The position numbers were made by a program, and so were the translations under genes. The notes under the pieces are model-generated. The model searched no databases. It was not told the origin of the DNA and saw only the letters and a list, made by a program, of their open reading frames with translations. Positions 1 to 7,817 of a stretch of DNA of 52,795 bases are shown here, piece by piece. Every line of letters starts with the position of its first letter. The stretch's first letter is position 1. This stretch comes from CAIZGX01 sp964511555 (lineage in GTDB: Bacteria > Bacteroidota > Bacteroidia > Flavobacteriales_D > Sanyastnellaceae): assembly GCA_964511555.1 (NCBI GenBank), contig CAZEFR010000012.1, positions 1-52,795 on the forward strand. Reading direction: 5' to 3'.

Positions 1-10
1 ACAAGAAATT

Positions 11-181
11 ATGAAACGTACTTATCAACCATCGAATACAAAACGCAGAAACAAACACGGTTTCCGCAAAAGAATGTCTACCGCAAAGGGCCGTTTGGTT
101 CTTTCATCACGTAGAAGAAAAGGACGTAAGAAATTGACTGTTTCTGACGAACGTCGTCACAAAGGAATCGTTCGCTTATAA
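11..181 (+). CDS. rpmH: 50S ribosomal protein L34
   Basis: Encodes a 56-residue, very basic protein that begins MKRTYQPSNTKRR and contains HGFRKRM and GRLVLSSRRRKGR, which are the hallmark segments of bacterial L34 in the large ribosomal subunit. The ATG at 11 and the TAA at 179-181 are both inside the window, so the gene is complete. It is slightly longer than the 44-46 residues of many bacteria, with a short C-terminal extension. A strong terminator hairpin follows at once, so it is probably the end of its transcript. Identification is essentially certain from sequence. Confidence 0.97.
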   Translation: MKRTYQPSNTKRRNKHGFRKRMSTAKGRLVLSSRRRKGRKKLTVSDERRHKGIVRL

Positions 182-201
182 TAGCGTTCACCATATTGAA
201 C

Positions 202-236
202 AACCGCTCAAATGTATTTTTGGGCGGTTTTTTTTT
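202..236 (+). terminator. Rho-independent terminator after rpmH
   Basis: An 8-bp stem (AACCGCTC at 202-209 with GGGCGGTT at 222-229, one G-T pair) closes a 12-nt loop and runs directly into a T tract ending at 236. It lies 20 bp after the rpmH stop and before the sugar kinase, on the strand expected for rpmH. Confidence 0.88.
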
Positions 237-254
237 GAAATAAAAAATTGAATT

Positions 255-1163
255 ATGAAGTTAATTACTGTTGGAACTGTAGCCTTTGATAGCATTGCTA
301 CTCCGTTTGAATCTCGCGAGAAAGTCATTGGTGGTGCTGCCACGTACATCTCAATGGCTGCCGCATATTTGAATGGCGATTGTGGTGTTGTAAGTGTAGT
401 TGGAGACGACTTTCCACAGGCATTCATGAATGAATTGAAATCGAGAGGTGTTGATTTAGCAGGACTTCAAATTAAAGAAGGTGAGAAATCGTTTCATTGG
501 TCTGGTAAGTATCACTTGGATATGAATTCGCGCGATACGTTGGCGACAGATCTGAATGTTTTAGCTACGTTCGAACCGAACCTTCCAGAAAATTACAGAG
601 ATGCGGAATTCGTAATGTTGGGAAATTTGGTTCCGGCTGTTCAAATAGCAGTGCTGAACCAAATGAACAAGCGTCCGAAATTAGTTGTGTTAGACACAAT
701 GAATTTCTGGATGGATGTTGCGCGTGAAGATTTAGATAAAGTATTCGGAATGGTTGACGTGGTTACGATCAACGACGAAGAGGCTCGTCAGTATACAGGT
801 GAGCGTTCGTTGAAGAAGGCAGCATCGAAGATTCTAGCATTGGGTCCGAAGGCTTTAATTATTAAGAAGGGTGAGCACGGCGCTTTACTTTTCAATAAGG
901 ATGAAGTGTTTTTCGCCCCTGCAATGTTATTGGACAATGTGGTGGATCCTACCGGAGCCGGAGATTCATTCGCGGGCGGTTTCATTGGATATTTGGCGAA
1001 GATGAATGACACAAGCTTTACAGCAATGAAAAGGGCTATTGTTACAGGGTCTGCTATGGCGTCTTTCACTTGTGAGGACTTTGGTCCGGATGCATTGTTG
1101 AAAGTGACAGAGCAGCAGTTGAATGAACGTGTGGGTGTTTTCGGAGATATGGTTCGCGTTTAA
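255..1163 (+). CDS. PfkB-family sugar kinase
   Basis: This 302-residue protein is a cytoplasmic ribokinase/PfkB-family kinase, expected to phosphorylate a sugar or nucleoside with ATP. The N-terminal GTVAFDSI and the GGAA segment near residue 28 match the family's substrate-binding start, and the second signature DPTGAGD at residues 231-237 carries the catalytic base Asp237 and the anion hole. Length is typical. The substrate cannot be read from sequence; Bacteroidota carry this paralogue widely and it is usually called only 'sugar kinase'. It converges on and overlaps by a few bases (1160-1163) the M23-like gene on the other strand. The ATG at 255 is preceded by an A-rich leader, with no clear Shine-Dalgarno sequence, as is usual in this phylum. 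Confidence 0.88.
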   Translation: MKLITVGTVAFDSIATPFESREKVIGGAATYISMAAAYLNGDCGVVSVVGDDFPQAFMNELKSRGVDLAGLQIKEGEKSFHWSGKYHLDMNSRDTLATDLNVLATFEPNLPENYRDAEFVMLGNLVPAVQIAVLNQMNKRPKLVVLDTMNFWMDVAREDLDKVFGMVDVVTINDEEARQYTGERSLKKAASKILALGPKALIIKKGEHGALLFNKDEVFFAPAMLLDNVVDPTGAGDSFAGGFIGYLAKMNDTSFTAMKRAIVTGSAMASFTCEDFGPDALLKVTEQQLNERVGVFGDMVRV

Positions 1164-2014
1164 TTCGCGAAGTAGGTTTTCGGATCAACAGGAACACTGT
1201 TTTTCCAAATTTCAAAATAGAATTGACCTTGTCCGTTAGCATTTTCGCTCACCCAACCAATTCCTTCTCCGGCTTTCACAGACTCTCCGCTCTGTTTAAA
1301 CAGCACTGCCAAATTTTTGTAGGCAGATACCATGTTGTTGGGGTGTTGAATAAGCACTGTGTTTCCGTCGCTCACGGTGTAGCTCGAGGAAATAATGGTG
1401 CCATCTAAAACAGACTTTACAGCTTCATTTTTGATTGAAGTCCAATACACGCCTTTCTTTCCGAATTGAGGTTCGAAATTCGAATTAATGGTGCCTGCGA
1501 CAGGAGGAAAAAGTAAATAACCGGCCTCTGGAATTTTACCCATTTGTGTAACGAAGACCTTTCGTGAATTGTCTAACTCTATTCGAACAGCCTGATCAAT
1601 GTCGCTAATAGCGTATGTCAAATCAACGTTTTCCGAACCCTGAGGAACGTTGTCAGGAATATTTGAAATGGGCTTCCCGCCGGAGAGAATAATTTTTAAA
1701 TCGTTGTAGTAACGCTCTTGATTTTTCAAAACGGAACTTAATGAATCTGCCATGATTCGTGCTCTGCGGGCGTCTTCTCTTGACTCGTACGAAGTAAAGT
1801 CAGGAATCAAAATTGTTCGAAGGGGGGTAAATGCGATAAGGGAATAAAAAAGCAACGAGAATACAACCAAAAAACCTCCCAACATAACAATAAGGTTCAT
1901 AGGCGTGAGGCTGTAAGAAAAACGCTCTTCGAAAGAATTTTCATTCAGAATAATCAGGCGGAAGGGTTTCTTCAGCTTTTTAAGAATCTTTTTCCTTTTT
2001 CTTTTCCTTTCCAT
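1160..2014 (-). CDS. Degenerate M23/LytM-like membrane-anchored protein
   Basis: 284 residues from the ATG at 2014: a very basic N-terminus (MERKRKRKK), one membrane segment at about residues 40-62, a coiled-coil-like stretch, and a C-terminal LytM/M23 fold from about residue 185. The fold is recognisable from LDGTIIS, IQHPNNMVSAYKNL, VKAGEGIGWV and FYFEIW. Active M23 enzymes have HxxxD and HxH zinc ligands; here those regions read FGKKGVYWTS and GQGQFYFE, so the ligands are gone. I infer a non-catalytic, EnvC-like activator or structural role in envelope growth or division. A longer reading frame opens at 2062, but the extra 16 residues add a second hydrophobic stretch before the basic block and are less likely. 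Confidence 0.8.
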   Translation of the reverse strand: MERKRKRKKILKKLKKPFRLIILNENSFEERFSYSLTPMNLIVMLGGFLVVFSLLFYSLIAFTPLRTILIPDFTSYESREDARRARIMADSLSSVLKNQERYYNDLKIILSGGKPISNIPDNVPQGSENVDLTYAISDIDQAVRIELDNSRKVFVTQMGKIPEAGYLLFPPVAGTINSNFEPQFGKKGVYWTSIKNEAVKSVLDGTIISSSYTVSDGNTVLIQHPNNMVSAYKNLAVLFKQSGESVKAGEGIGWVSENANGQGQFYFEIWKNSVPVDPKTYFAN

Positions 2015-2087
2015 CGCGGGTATAAAAGTAAGAAGAATGCATGAATGTAAAGGGAAATGCAATAAATTCGCTTTCCTTCGTTAGCTA

Positions 2088-4778
2088 ATGCTCATGCCTA
2101 AAAAAGAAATACGTTACAGCTCAACCTCTCCCAAAATAAAGGGGTGGCTGCTAAGTGCGAGGATGTATTTTTCATTTCTCCTGTTTTTTTCATTGTTGTT
2201 TTTGAGTTGCTCGACCAAAGAAGACGGAGTTGCTTACCGCATTTATCACAATACATTGGGCCGATACAATGGTTACTTCAACGCGAATGAGTTGGTGAAG
2301 AAGTCGCAAAGAACCTTGGGAGATGGGAGGAAAGATGATTTCGACGAAGTCATACCTCTCTACAGTTACGGAACCCCTTCGCAAAAGAAAGAGCTTATCC
2401 CTGATTTAGACAAGGCAATTAAGAAATGCGGTAAAGTGGTGAAGAGACACACACTTGTTGCAGAGACTAAAAAGGATATGAAATGGCCGGAGTATAACAA
2501 ATGGATGGATGACAATTACCATGTTATTGGTCAGGCGAACTTGTACAAAGGCGAATACTACAAAGCGCAAGAGACGTTCAATTTTATTTCGAACAAATAT
2601 TCTTCAGAGGCGGTTCAATTGCGCGCATATATCTGGGCGGCCCGATCCTATTTTTTAGAAGGTGATTTTTCTAAAGCGAGGTTGTTGTTTCAAAAAGCAG
2701 ATGGATACGAAGATTTGCCTAAAGAAATCGCTCGTGAATTGAATCTGGTGAAGGCCGAGTTTTTTCTTATTCAAGGTGAGTTTGCCGAGGCCATTGGCCC
2801 ACTTGAAAAAGGCTTAGCTTTAATAACAAAGAAATCGGATCGAATCATACCACAATTTGTTTTAGGACAATTGTATGATCGAATGGAAAGATCTGGAGAT
2901 GCTAAGGTAGCATTTCAAAAGGTTATAAAATTGAAGCCACCGTACGAACTTGAGTTTCAGTCACAGCTGCAGATGTTATTAACCGACGTGAAGATTTCAA
3001 GAAATTACAATGCTGCTCAAAAGCAATTACTTGTGATGTTGGAAGATTTGAAGAATGAAACATACAAAGATGTTATCTATTACGCTTTGGGAAACGTAAC
3101 GTTGGAAATGGAGAAGAGGAAAGAAGCTGTTGAGTATTATGAGAAAGCGTTGACATTTAACAGAGGTAACAAATCGAAGCGTTTGAAGATTTTCATGACA
3201 CTCGGCGATCTGTATTTCGCTCAAAAGGCATATCCAGCAGCTCAAATTAACTATGATAGTGCCTATCATAACCTTACGACTACACATGTGCGCTACAAGG
3301 AAATAAAAGCCCGTGCGTTAAGTTTGAATGAGTTGGTAGGGTATCTTAACACCATTAGTGGCAATGATAGTTTGATTGCCTTGTGTGAAAAAGGACCTGC
3401 TGAAATTGAGAAGACCCTCGTTGCAGCGCGCGAGCAGATGCAATTGGAGATGGACGAGAAAAAGCGAAAAGATGAAGAGGAACGTCTAGCAGCCCTCAAA
3501 GGCGAAGAGGTTAACGGAATTTTTTGGATTTACAACGCGGATCTCTTGAAGAGAGGGAAGGCTATATTCGACGACACATGGTCGGGTAGACCATTAAAAG
3601 ATTATTGGAGAAATCAGAGTTTACTTGTTTCAATGAACGGAGAGCCCGATGAAAGTGTAATTGAAGTGGTTGAAACAGCTGGTCCAGGGGCAGAGGATCC
3701 GAAATACAAGGTTCCAACAATTGAAGAGTTGCGTTCGAAGTTACCTTGTGGAAACACAGAACTCATAAAGGAAATGAGAAGCGACTTGTCAGAGGCATAC
3801 TATCTCGCGGGTTTGTGTTATAAAGAGAAGTTAGAAGATATGGATAGCGCCATAGATTCTTGGGAAGCGATGATTAACAAGTGTGAAGAAGGAGGCTTTC
3901 ATCCTTTGGCACATTATCAGTTGTACAGAGGCTGGTTATCGAACGAAAAGGAGGATGGTTATACAGCAAATCCATTTTGCTCAACATGTAGTTCTGTTTT
4001 TTGGGGAAACCAAATTAAGTCAAGATACCCAAAGTCAGACTGGGCAATTTTGGTAGACAATCCCAACTACATGAACGCCGAGCAAATGCGTAAAGAAGAA
4101 GAGGAAAAGGTATATACCAAGGCTTACAATCAATATGCTACAAATCACCCCTACGACGCTATAACAACATGCACCAAGGCTCTTGCAGAGCGCCCAGACA
4201 ATCATCTTGCTTGTCAGTATCATATGTTGAAAGCGACCTGTCTGGGTAAAACAGAGGTTTCGTTCGGTGTCAGAGAGAATTGTGAGGCTGAGCTAAAAGC
4301 GGTCGTTGCTGCTTGTCCGAATACAGAATTGGCCAGTCAGGCAGCCGAAATGCTAAGACAACTAACCTCAGGAGGAACTTCTAAAGCAACTTCTTCCGAC
4401 GGAACAAGCATAACAAATTACATTAAAGCAGATGCTTCCGAGCATTACGTTGTAGCTGTGGTAAACATTAAAAAGACGAACTTAACGAAAGCAAAAGCAG
4501 CTGTTTCAGACTTCACAAAAACTTACTTTTCAGGATTCGATTACAAAGTGAGTAATACGATGTTTGGCGACGAGGCTACCTTTATTTTGGTCAAGCCATT
4601 TGCAAATTTGAAGAATGCCAAAGATTATTTCACTACTTTTGTGGGTGATGATGAACTGATTACTGAATTAGATCTTTCAAAATCAGATAAGTTCATTATT
4701 ACAAAACAGAATTATTTAGAACTATTTCGCTCTAAAGACTACAAAGGGTATTTAGAGTTTTTTACCAAAAACTATTAG
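2088..4778 (+). CDS. sprE: Type IX secretion lipoprotein SprE/PorW-like, TPR-rich
   Basis: 896 residues with a lipoprotein signal ending FLSC (lipid-attachment Cys41), followed by a region with YHNTLGRYNGYFNA and KWMDDNYHVIGQANLYKGEY that I recognise from SprE/PorW, the periplasmic/outer-membrane lipoprotein needed for type IX secretion and gliding. Helical TPR-like repeats run from about residue 130 to 390, a charged coiled coil sits near 455-475, and another TPR-like stretch lies at about 560-770. The C-terminus resembles the family's terminal domain. The order sprE, bactofilin, atpZ, atpB is common in Flavobacteriia, which supports the call. In-frame ATGs at 2088 and 2094 are both possible. 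Two T9SS-type substrates elsewhere in the window fit a functional system. Confidence 0.85.
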   Translation: MLMPKKEIRYSSTSPKIKGWLLSARMYFSFLLFFSLLFLSCSTKEDGVAYRIYHNTLGRYNGYFNANELVKKSQRTLGDGRKDDFDEVIPLYSYGTPSQKKELIPDLDKAIKKCGKVVKRHTLVAETKKDMKWPEYNKWMDDNYHVIGQANLYKGEYYKAQETFNFISNKYSSEAVQLRAYIWAARSYFLEGDFSKARLLFQKADGYEDLPKEIARELNLVKAEFFLIQGEFAEAIGPLEKGLALITKKSDRIIPQFVLGQLYDRMERSGDAKVAFQKVIKLKPPYELEFQSQLQMLLTDVKISRNYNAAQKQLLVMLEDLKNETYKDVIYYALGNVTLEMEKRKEAVEYYEKALTFNRGNKSKRLKIFMTLGDLYFAQKAYPAAQINYDSAYHNLTTTHVRYKEIKARALSLNELVGYLNTISGNDSLIALCEKGPAEIEKTLVAAREQMQLEMDEKKRKDEEERLAALKGEEVNGIFWIYNADLLKRGKAIFDDTWSGRPLKDYWRNQSLLVSMNGEPDESVIEVVETAGPGAEDPKYKVPTIEELRSKLPCGNTELIKEMRSDLSEAYYLAGLCYKEKLEDMDSAIDSWEAMINKCEEGGFHPLAHYQLYRGWLSNEKEDGYTANPFCSTCSSVFWGNQIKSRYPKSDWAILVDNPNYMNAEQMRKEEEEKVYTKAYNQYATNHPYDAITTCTKALAERPDNHLACQYHMLKATCLGKTEVSFGVRENCEAELKAVVAACPNTELASQAAEMLRQLTSGGTSKATSSDGTSITNYIKADASEHYVVAVVNIKKTNLTKAKAAVSDFTKTYFSGFDYKVSNTMFGDEATFILVKPFANLKNAKDYFTTFVGDDELITELDLSKSDKFIITKQNYLELFRSKDYKGYLEFFTKNY

Positions 4779-4781
4779 CAT

Positions 4782-5216
4782 ATGTTATCAAAAGGAAGCA
4801 CATCTTCAAGGCCTTCAGAGTCTTCTTCAGAAAATGCCATCAACCGTATTGTTGAGGGTACCATTATCGAAGGAGAAATCCGTTGCGAGAGCAACATTCG
4901 TATCGATGGTATTTTTACAGGAAACATTGGAACGAAAGGACGTCTGGTAATCGGTCCTACTGGGAAAATTGACGGAAATGTAATTTGTCAGAATGCCGAG
5001 ATTGAGGGGTTCGTTAAAGGTAAATTGAACGTTCAGCAATTGCTGTCATTGAAGAGCACAGCACGTGTTGAAGGTGATATCTTTACAGATAAATTGGCTA
5101 TTGAGCCAGGCGCAGCATTTTCAGGAGCTTGTTCAATGGGGCAGAAACCAAAGGAAGCACCGAAGCCAGGAACTCCTGGAACTCCAGCTACCCCATCTAC
5201 ACCCAGTTCAAAATAA
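4782..5216 (+). CDS. Bactofilin (polymer-forming cytoskeletal protein)
   Basis: 144 residues. The central part, about residues 20-118, has the short hydrophobic/glycine repeats of a bactofilin beta-helix (VEGTIIEGEI, IDGIFTGNI, IGPTGKIDGNV, IEGFVKGKLNV, VEGDIFTDKL). Bactofilins self-assemble without nucleotide into filaments that organise envelope machinery. The tail is a flexible Pro/Thr/Ser linker. The gene begins 3 bp after sprE, so the two are surely cotranscribed, and its stop codon overlaps the probable atpZ start. Pairing with a T9SS lipoprotein suggests, by inference, a scaffold role for envelope complexes. Confidence 0.92.
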   Translation: MLSKGSTSSRPSESSSENAINRIVEGTIIEGEIRCESNIRIDGIFTGNIGTKGRLVIGPTGKIDGNVICQNAEIEGFVKGKLNVQQLLSLKSTARVEGDIFTDKLAIEPGAAFSGACSMGQKPKEAPKPGTPGTPATPSTPSSK

Positions 5217-5413
5217 TTCGTATTAATCCTTCTATTTTAAAATACTCTTCATTAGCCACACAAATGGCGTTGACCATAGGTTTAGGAGTATGGGGAGGAA
5301 GAAAATTAGATGCGTATTTCCAAAATGAAAAGCCAATGTTAACGTTGGTTTTTTCTGTTTTAGGATTGGCAGTTGCTTTGTATGTTGTTATTCGAAGTGT
5401 ATCAAAAAAATGA
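5216..5413 (+). CDS. atpZ: AtpZ/AtpI-family F1Fo ATP synthase assembly protein
   Basis: A 65-residue protein with two membrane segments: LKYSSLATQMALTIGLGVWG, then a KLDAYF turn and MLTLVFSVLGLAVALYVVIR. This is the layout of AtpZ, a small partner of AtpI that helps Fo assembly or ion supply. The start is uncertain. No ATG, GTG or TTG lies between 5129 and 5264 in this frame; the ATG at 5129 would force an 88-nt overlap with the bactofilin gene and add unrelated residues, while 5264 would cut the first helix. I prefer ATT at 5216, which overlaps the bactofilin TAA by one base like a TAATG junction. It ends in an ATGA overlap with the next gene. Confidence 0.75.
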   Translation: MRINPSILKYSSLATQMALTIGLGVWGGRKLDAYFQNEKPMLTLVFSVLGLAVALYVVIRSVSKK

Positions 5414-5763
5414 ATCGATTTATATACTCTAATGTTTTATTCGCTCTGCTATCCATGAGCGTTATTTATTTTTCTAGTCTGAAATGGTCGTTGCCACTGA
5501 CATTCATGATTGTGCCTGTTGTCTTTGGTATTCTGAACGTTGTTTTGTTCAAATGGGTAAAAGGAGCCGTGGAGAAATCTCCAATGAGATTCGTTAATGC
5601 CTTTATGGCCACCGTAACGGTTAAATTGCTTTTTACAGCTGTGGTTGTTGCTGTGTTAATTCTTCTGTATCCCTCTGCCAAAGCGCCATTAGCCTTGGGA
5701 ACATTCTTTATTTACTTGGGTGTAACCGTCATTCTTTCAAGGTCTCTTCTGAAGATAAAATAA
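5410..5763 (+). CDS. Small membrane protein of the ATP synthase locus
   Basis: 117 residues with four predicted membrane segments (about 5-22, 28-48, 66-88, 93-112) and no soluble domain. I do not recognise a named family. Its position, sharing ATGA with atpZ and lying just before atpB, is that of AtpI-like proteins, so a role in assembling the Fo c-ring or supplying ions is a reasonable inference. A separate promoter for atpB follows, so the gene may belong to the sprE-bactofilin-atpZ transcript rather than to the structural subunit operon. Confidence 0.8.
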   Translation: MNRFIYSNVLFALLSMSVIYFSSLKWSLPLTFMIVPVVFGILNVVLFKWVKGAVEKSPMRFVNAFMATVTVKLLFTAVVVAVLILLYPSAKAPLALGTFFIYLGVTVILSRSLLKIK

Positions 5764-5813
5764 GTAATGTGAAAGTTTTTGTAGAAAAAATTTCGTACGT
5801 GCTTTGTGTTGAT

Positions 5814-5821
5814 TACTTTTG
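5814..5821 (+). promoter_or_regulatory. Bacteroidota -7 promoter element before atpB
   Basis: TACTTTTG is an exact match to the TAnnTTTG -7 consensus used by the Bacteroidota primary sigma factor. It lies 21 bp before the atpB ATG at 5843, giving a predicted leader of about 15 nt. No convincing -33 TTTG lies at the right distance; TTTCG at 5791 is the nearest. It would let the structural subunits be transcribed apart from sprE. Confidence 0.65.
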
Positions 5822-5842
5822 CACCGCCAAAAACGGTATGTG

Positions 5843-7006
5843 ATGGTGAGACCAAATCAAATTCTTTTCATAATAGGATTCTTAGGAATGACGTCTTTTG
5901 CGTTTGCGCAGCATGATGGTCATGGCTCGGAACAAGTTGCTCATGCGGACTCAACGGCGCATGCCGAAGTTGCCCATGGCGAAGAACACGCAGAGGAAGG
6001 ATTTAAAATTGGTGAAATGATTATGCATCACATTTCAGATGCACATCAAATTCACCTTGGAGGAAGTCTTTATATTCCACTTCCAGTAATGATTCTTCAC
6101 GAAGGGCATTTAGATATTTTTTCTTCAAGCAATTTCTACTCAGTTAACGAGCACGGAGAATTAGACTATCACGATTACAAAGGATACCGTAATCATCACG
6201 AGATGATTGAATACGTTGGTGAAAATGCCTCTCATGATGCGCATGGACACAAAGTCATGGATTTTTCTATTACGAAGTCTGTTTTCGGAATGATGTTGGT
6301 GATTGTGTTAATGATTATCCTTTTCCGCTCAGTAGCGAACAAGTATAAGCGTAATGCAGGAAAGGCTCCTTCAGGATTCCAAAACATGATTGAGCCATTT
6401 ATCTTGTTTGTTCGCGATGACATTGCATTGCCAAGCTTAGGTAAAAAGAATGCTGCACGTTACACACCTTTCTTATTGACTGTCTTCTTTTTCATCTGGA
6501 TGTGTAATATCTTGGGTCTGATTCCATTCCTTGGAGGATTCAACATCACGGGTACATTAAGCATCACTTTGGTTTTGGCTGCAATCGTATTCATCATTAC
6601 AAGTGTTAGCGGAAACAAACATTACTGGGGTCATATCTTCTGGCCTCCAGGAGTACCTGGTTTCGTAAAAGTTATTCTTGTTCCAATTGAGTTCATGAGT
6701 ATCTTCATTAAGCCTTGCGTACTAATGATTCGTTTAACAGCAAACATTACTGCAGGTCACATCATCATTCTTGCCTTCGTAGGTCTTGCTCTAATGTTTG
6801 GACAGCAGAGTCCAGCCGCGGGTTACGGAGTAGGCGTAGGATCGGTATTATTTATGGCATTCATGTATTGCTTGGAAATGTTGGTTGCATTTCTTCAAGC
6901 GTATGTATTCACTTTGTTAGCAGCGTTGTATTTCGGCGATGCGACACAAGAGCATCACCATGAGCATGAGCACGATCATGACCATGAAATTCAACACGCA
7001 CACTAA
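5843..7006 (+). CDS. atpB: F1Fo ATP synthase subunit a
   Basis: 387 residues counted from the ATG at 5843; a TTG at 5819 is in frame but lies on the -7 promoter element, so it is rejected. The protein starts with a cleavable signal peptide (ILFIIGFLGMTSFAFAQ), then a His-rich periplasmic stretch, then the membrane part from about residue 145. The essential arginine lies in MIRLTANITAGH, the subunit a proton-channel motif, and the last two helices (VLFMAFMYCLEMLVAFLQAY and following) are conserved. The C-terminus is a cytoplasmic or exposed His/Glu/Asp tail. Signal-peptide subunit a proteins are common in this phylum. It forms the stator half-channels for protons in the inner membrane. Confidence 0.95.
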   Translation: MVRPNQILFIIGFLGMTSFAFAQHDGHGSEQVAHADSTAHAEVAHGEEHAEEGFKIGEMIMHHISDAHQIHLGGSLYIPLPVMILHEGHLDIFSSSNFYSVNEHGELDYHDYKGYRNHHEMIEYVGENASHDAHGHKVMDFSITKSVFGMMLVIVLMIILFRSVANKYKRNAGKAPSGFQNMIEPFILFVRDDIALPSLGKKNAARYTPFLLTVFFFIWMCNILGLIPFLGGFNITGTLSITLVLAAIVFIITSVSGNKHYWGHIFWPPGVPGFVKVILVPIEFMSIFIKPCVLMIRLTANITAGHIIILAFVGLALMFGQQSPAAGYGVGVGSVLFMAFMYCLEMLVAFLQAYVFTLLAALYFGDATQEHHHEHEHDHDHEIQHAH

Positions 7007-7038
7007 ATTGTAAATTCTCAACTCAAAAAATAAACAAC

Positions 7039-7284
7039 ATGGAATTTGTAAATCTCTTAATGGAAGCAGGCATGGGTCAAGGTTTGGCCGGAATCGGAGC
7101 AGGTATCGCAGCAATCGGTGCTGGTATCGGTGTAGGTAAAATCGGTGGTTCAGCGCTTGAAGGAATGGCTCGTCAACCAGAAGCAGCTGGTGACATGCGT
7201 TCAAACATGATCGTTGCAGCAGCGTTGGTAGAAGGGGTAGCTCTTTTCGCTGTTATCGTTTGCTTGTTAGTAGCTTTAGGTTAA
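7039..7284 (+). CDS. atpE: F1Fo ATP synthase subunit c
   Basis: An 81-residue hairpin of two membrane helices. The first has the glycine/alanine-rich packing motif GIGAGIAAIGAGIGVGKIG, the loop is ARQPEAAGD (RQP signature), and the second helix carries the ion-binding carboxylate in ALVEGVALF. The residues beside the Glu do not form the Na+-type signature, so proton coupling is most likely. Multiple copies form the rotor ring. It starts 32 bp after atpB with an A-rich leader. Confidence 0.96.
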   Translation: MEFVNLLMEAGMGQGLAGIGAGIAAIGAGIGVGKIGGSALEGMARQPEAAGDMRSNMIVAAALVEGVALFAVIVCLLVALG

Positions 7285-7318
7285 TCATAGGCGCTTAGCG
7301 CTAAACACACATATATCC

Positions 7319-7816
7319 ATGGAAGGATTACTTAGTGTATCCGTAGGTACCGTATTTTGGGCCTCGGTTGCTTTCTTGTGCGTGCTTGTCATAATGAAAA
7401 GAATGGCATGGGGACCTATCATGAGTTCTTTGAAGGACCGTGAAGAGGGTATCGCTAATGCATTGCGTCAGGCAGATCTTGCTAAGGAAGAAATGAGTCG
7501 TTTACAAGCGAGCAACGAAGATCTTCTTCGTGAAGCACGCAACGAACGCGACCGTATCTTAAACGAAGCGAAATCTATGTCAGACAAAATGCGTAACGAT
7601 GCTGTTGGTCGCTCGCAAGAAGAAGCAAATCGCATTATTGCCAAAGCTCAGGCTGAAATCGAAAATCAAAAGCAAGCGGCTATCACTGATTTGAAAAATC
7701 AAGTGGCAGACCTTTCAGTTCAATTGGCTGAAGTGTTATTGAAAGACTCGTTAACAGAAGAGCAAAAGCAAAAAGCGTTGAATCATTCGTTAATTAAGGA
7801 ATTCGGATCTAACTAA
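7319..7816 (+). CDS. atpF: F1Fo ATP synthase subunit b
   Basis: 165 residues: an N-terminal membrane helix (about 8-27) followed by AWGPIMSSLKDREEGI and a long charged helix, the normal form of subunit b, which dimerises as the peripheral stalk. KRMAWGPI matches the conserved juxtamembrane segment. The gene lies between atpE and atpH, 2 bp before the latter. Confidence 0.95.
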   Translation: MEGLLSVSVGTVFWASVAFLCVLVIMKRMAWGPIMSSLKDREEGIANALRQADLAKEEMSRLQASNEDLLREARNERDRILNEAKSMSDKMRNDAVGRSQEEANRIIAKAQAEIENQKQAAITDLKNQVADLSVQLAEVLLKDSLTEEQKQKALNHSLIKEFGSN

Positions 7817-7817
7817 T

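Noticed and set aside
214..221. TATTTTTG, a -7-like element before the sugar kinase
   Set aside because: It lies in the loop of the rpmH terminator and is more simply explained by that.
7289..7302. GCGC-TTA-GCGC hairpin between atpE and atpF
   Set aside because: The stem is only 4-5 bp with a 3-nt loop and no T tract, too weak to call a regulatory structure.
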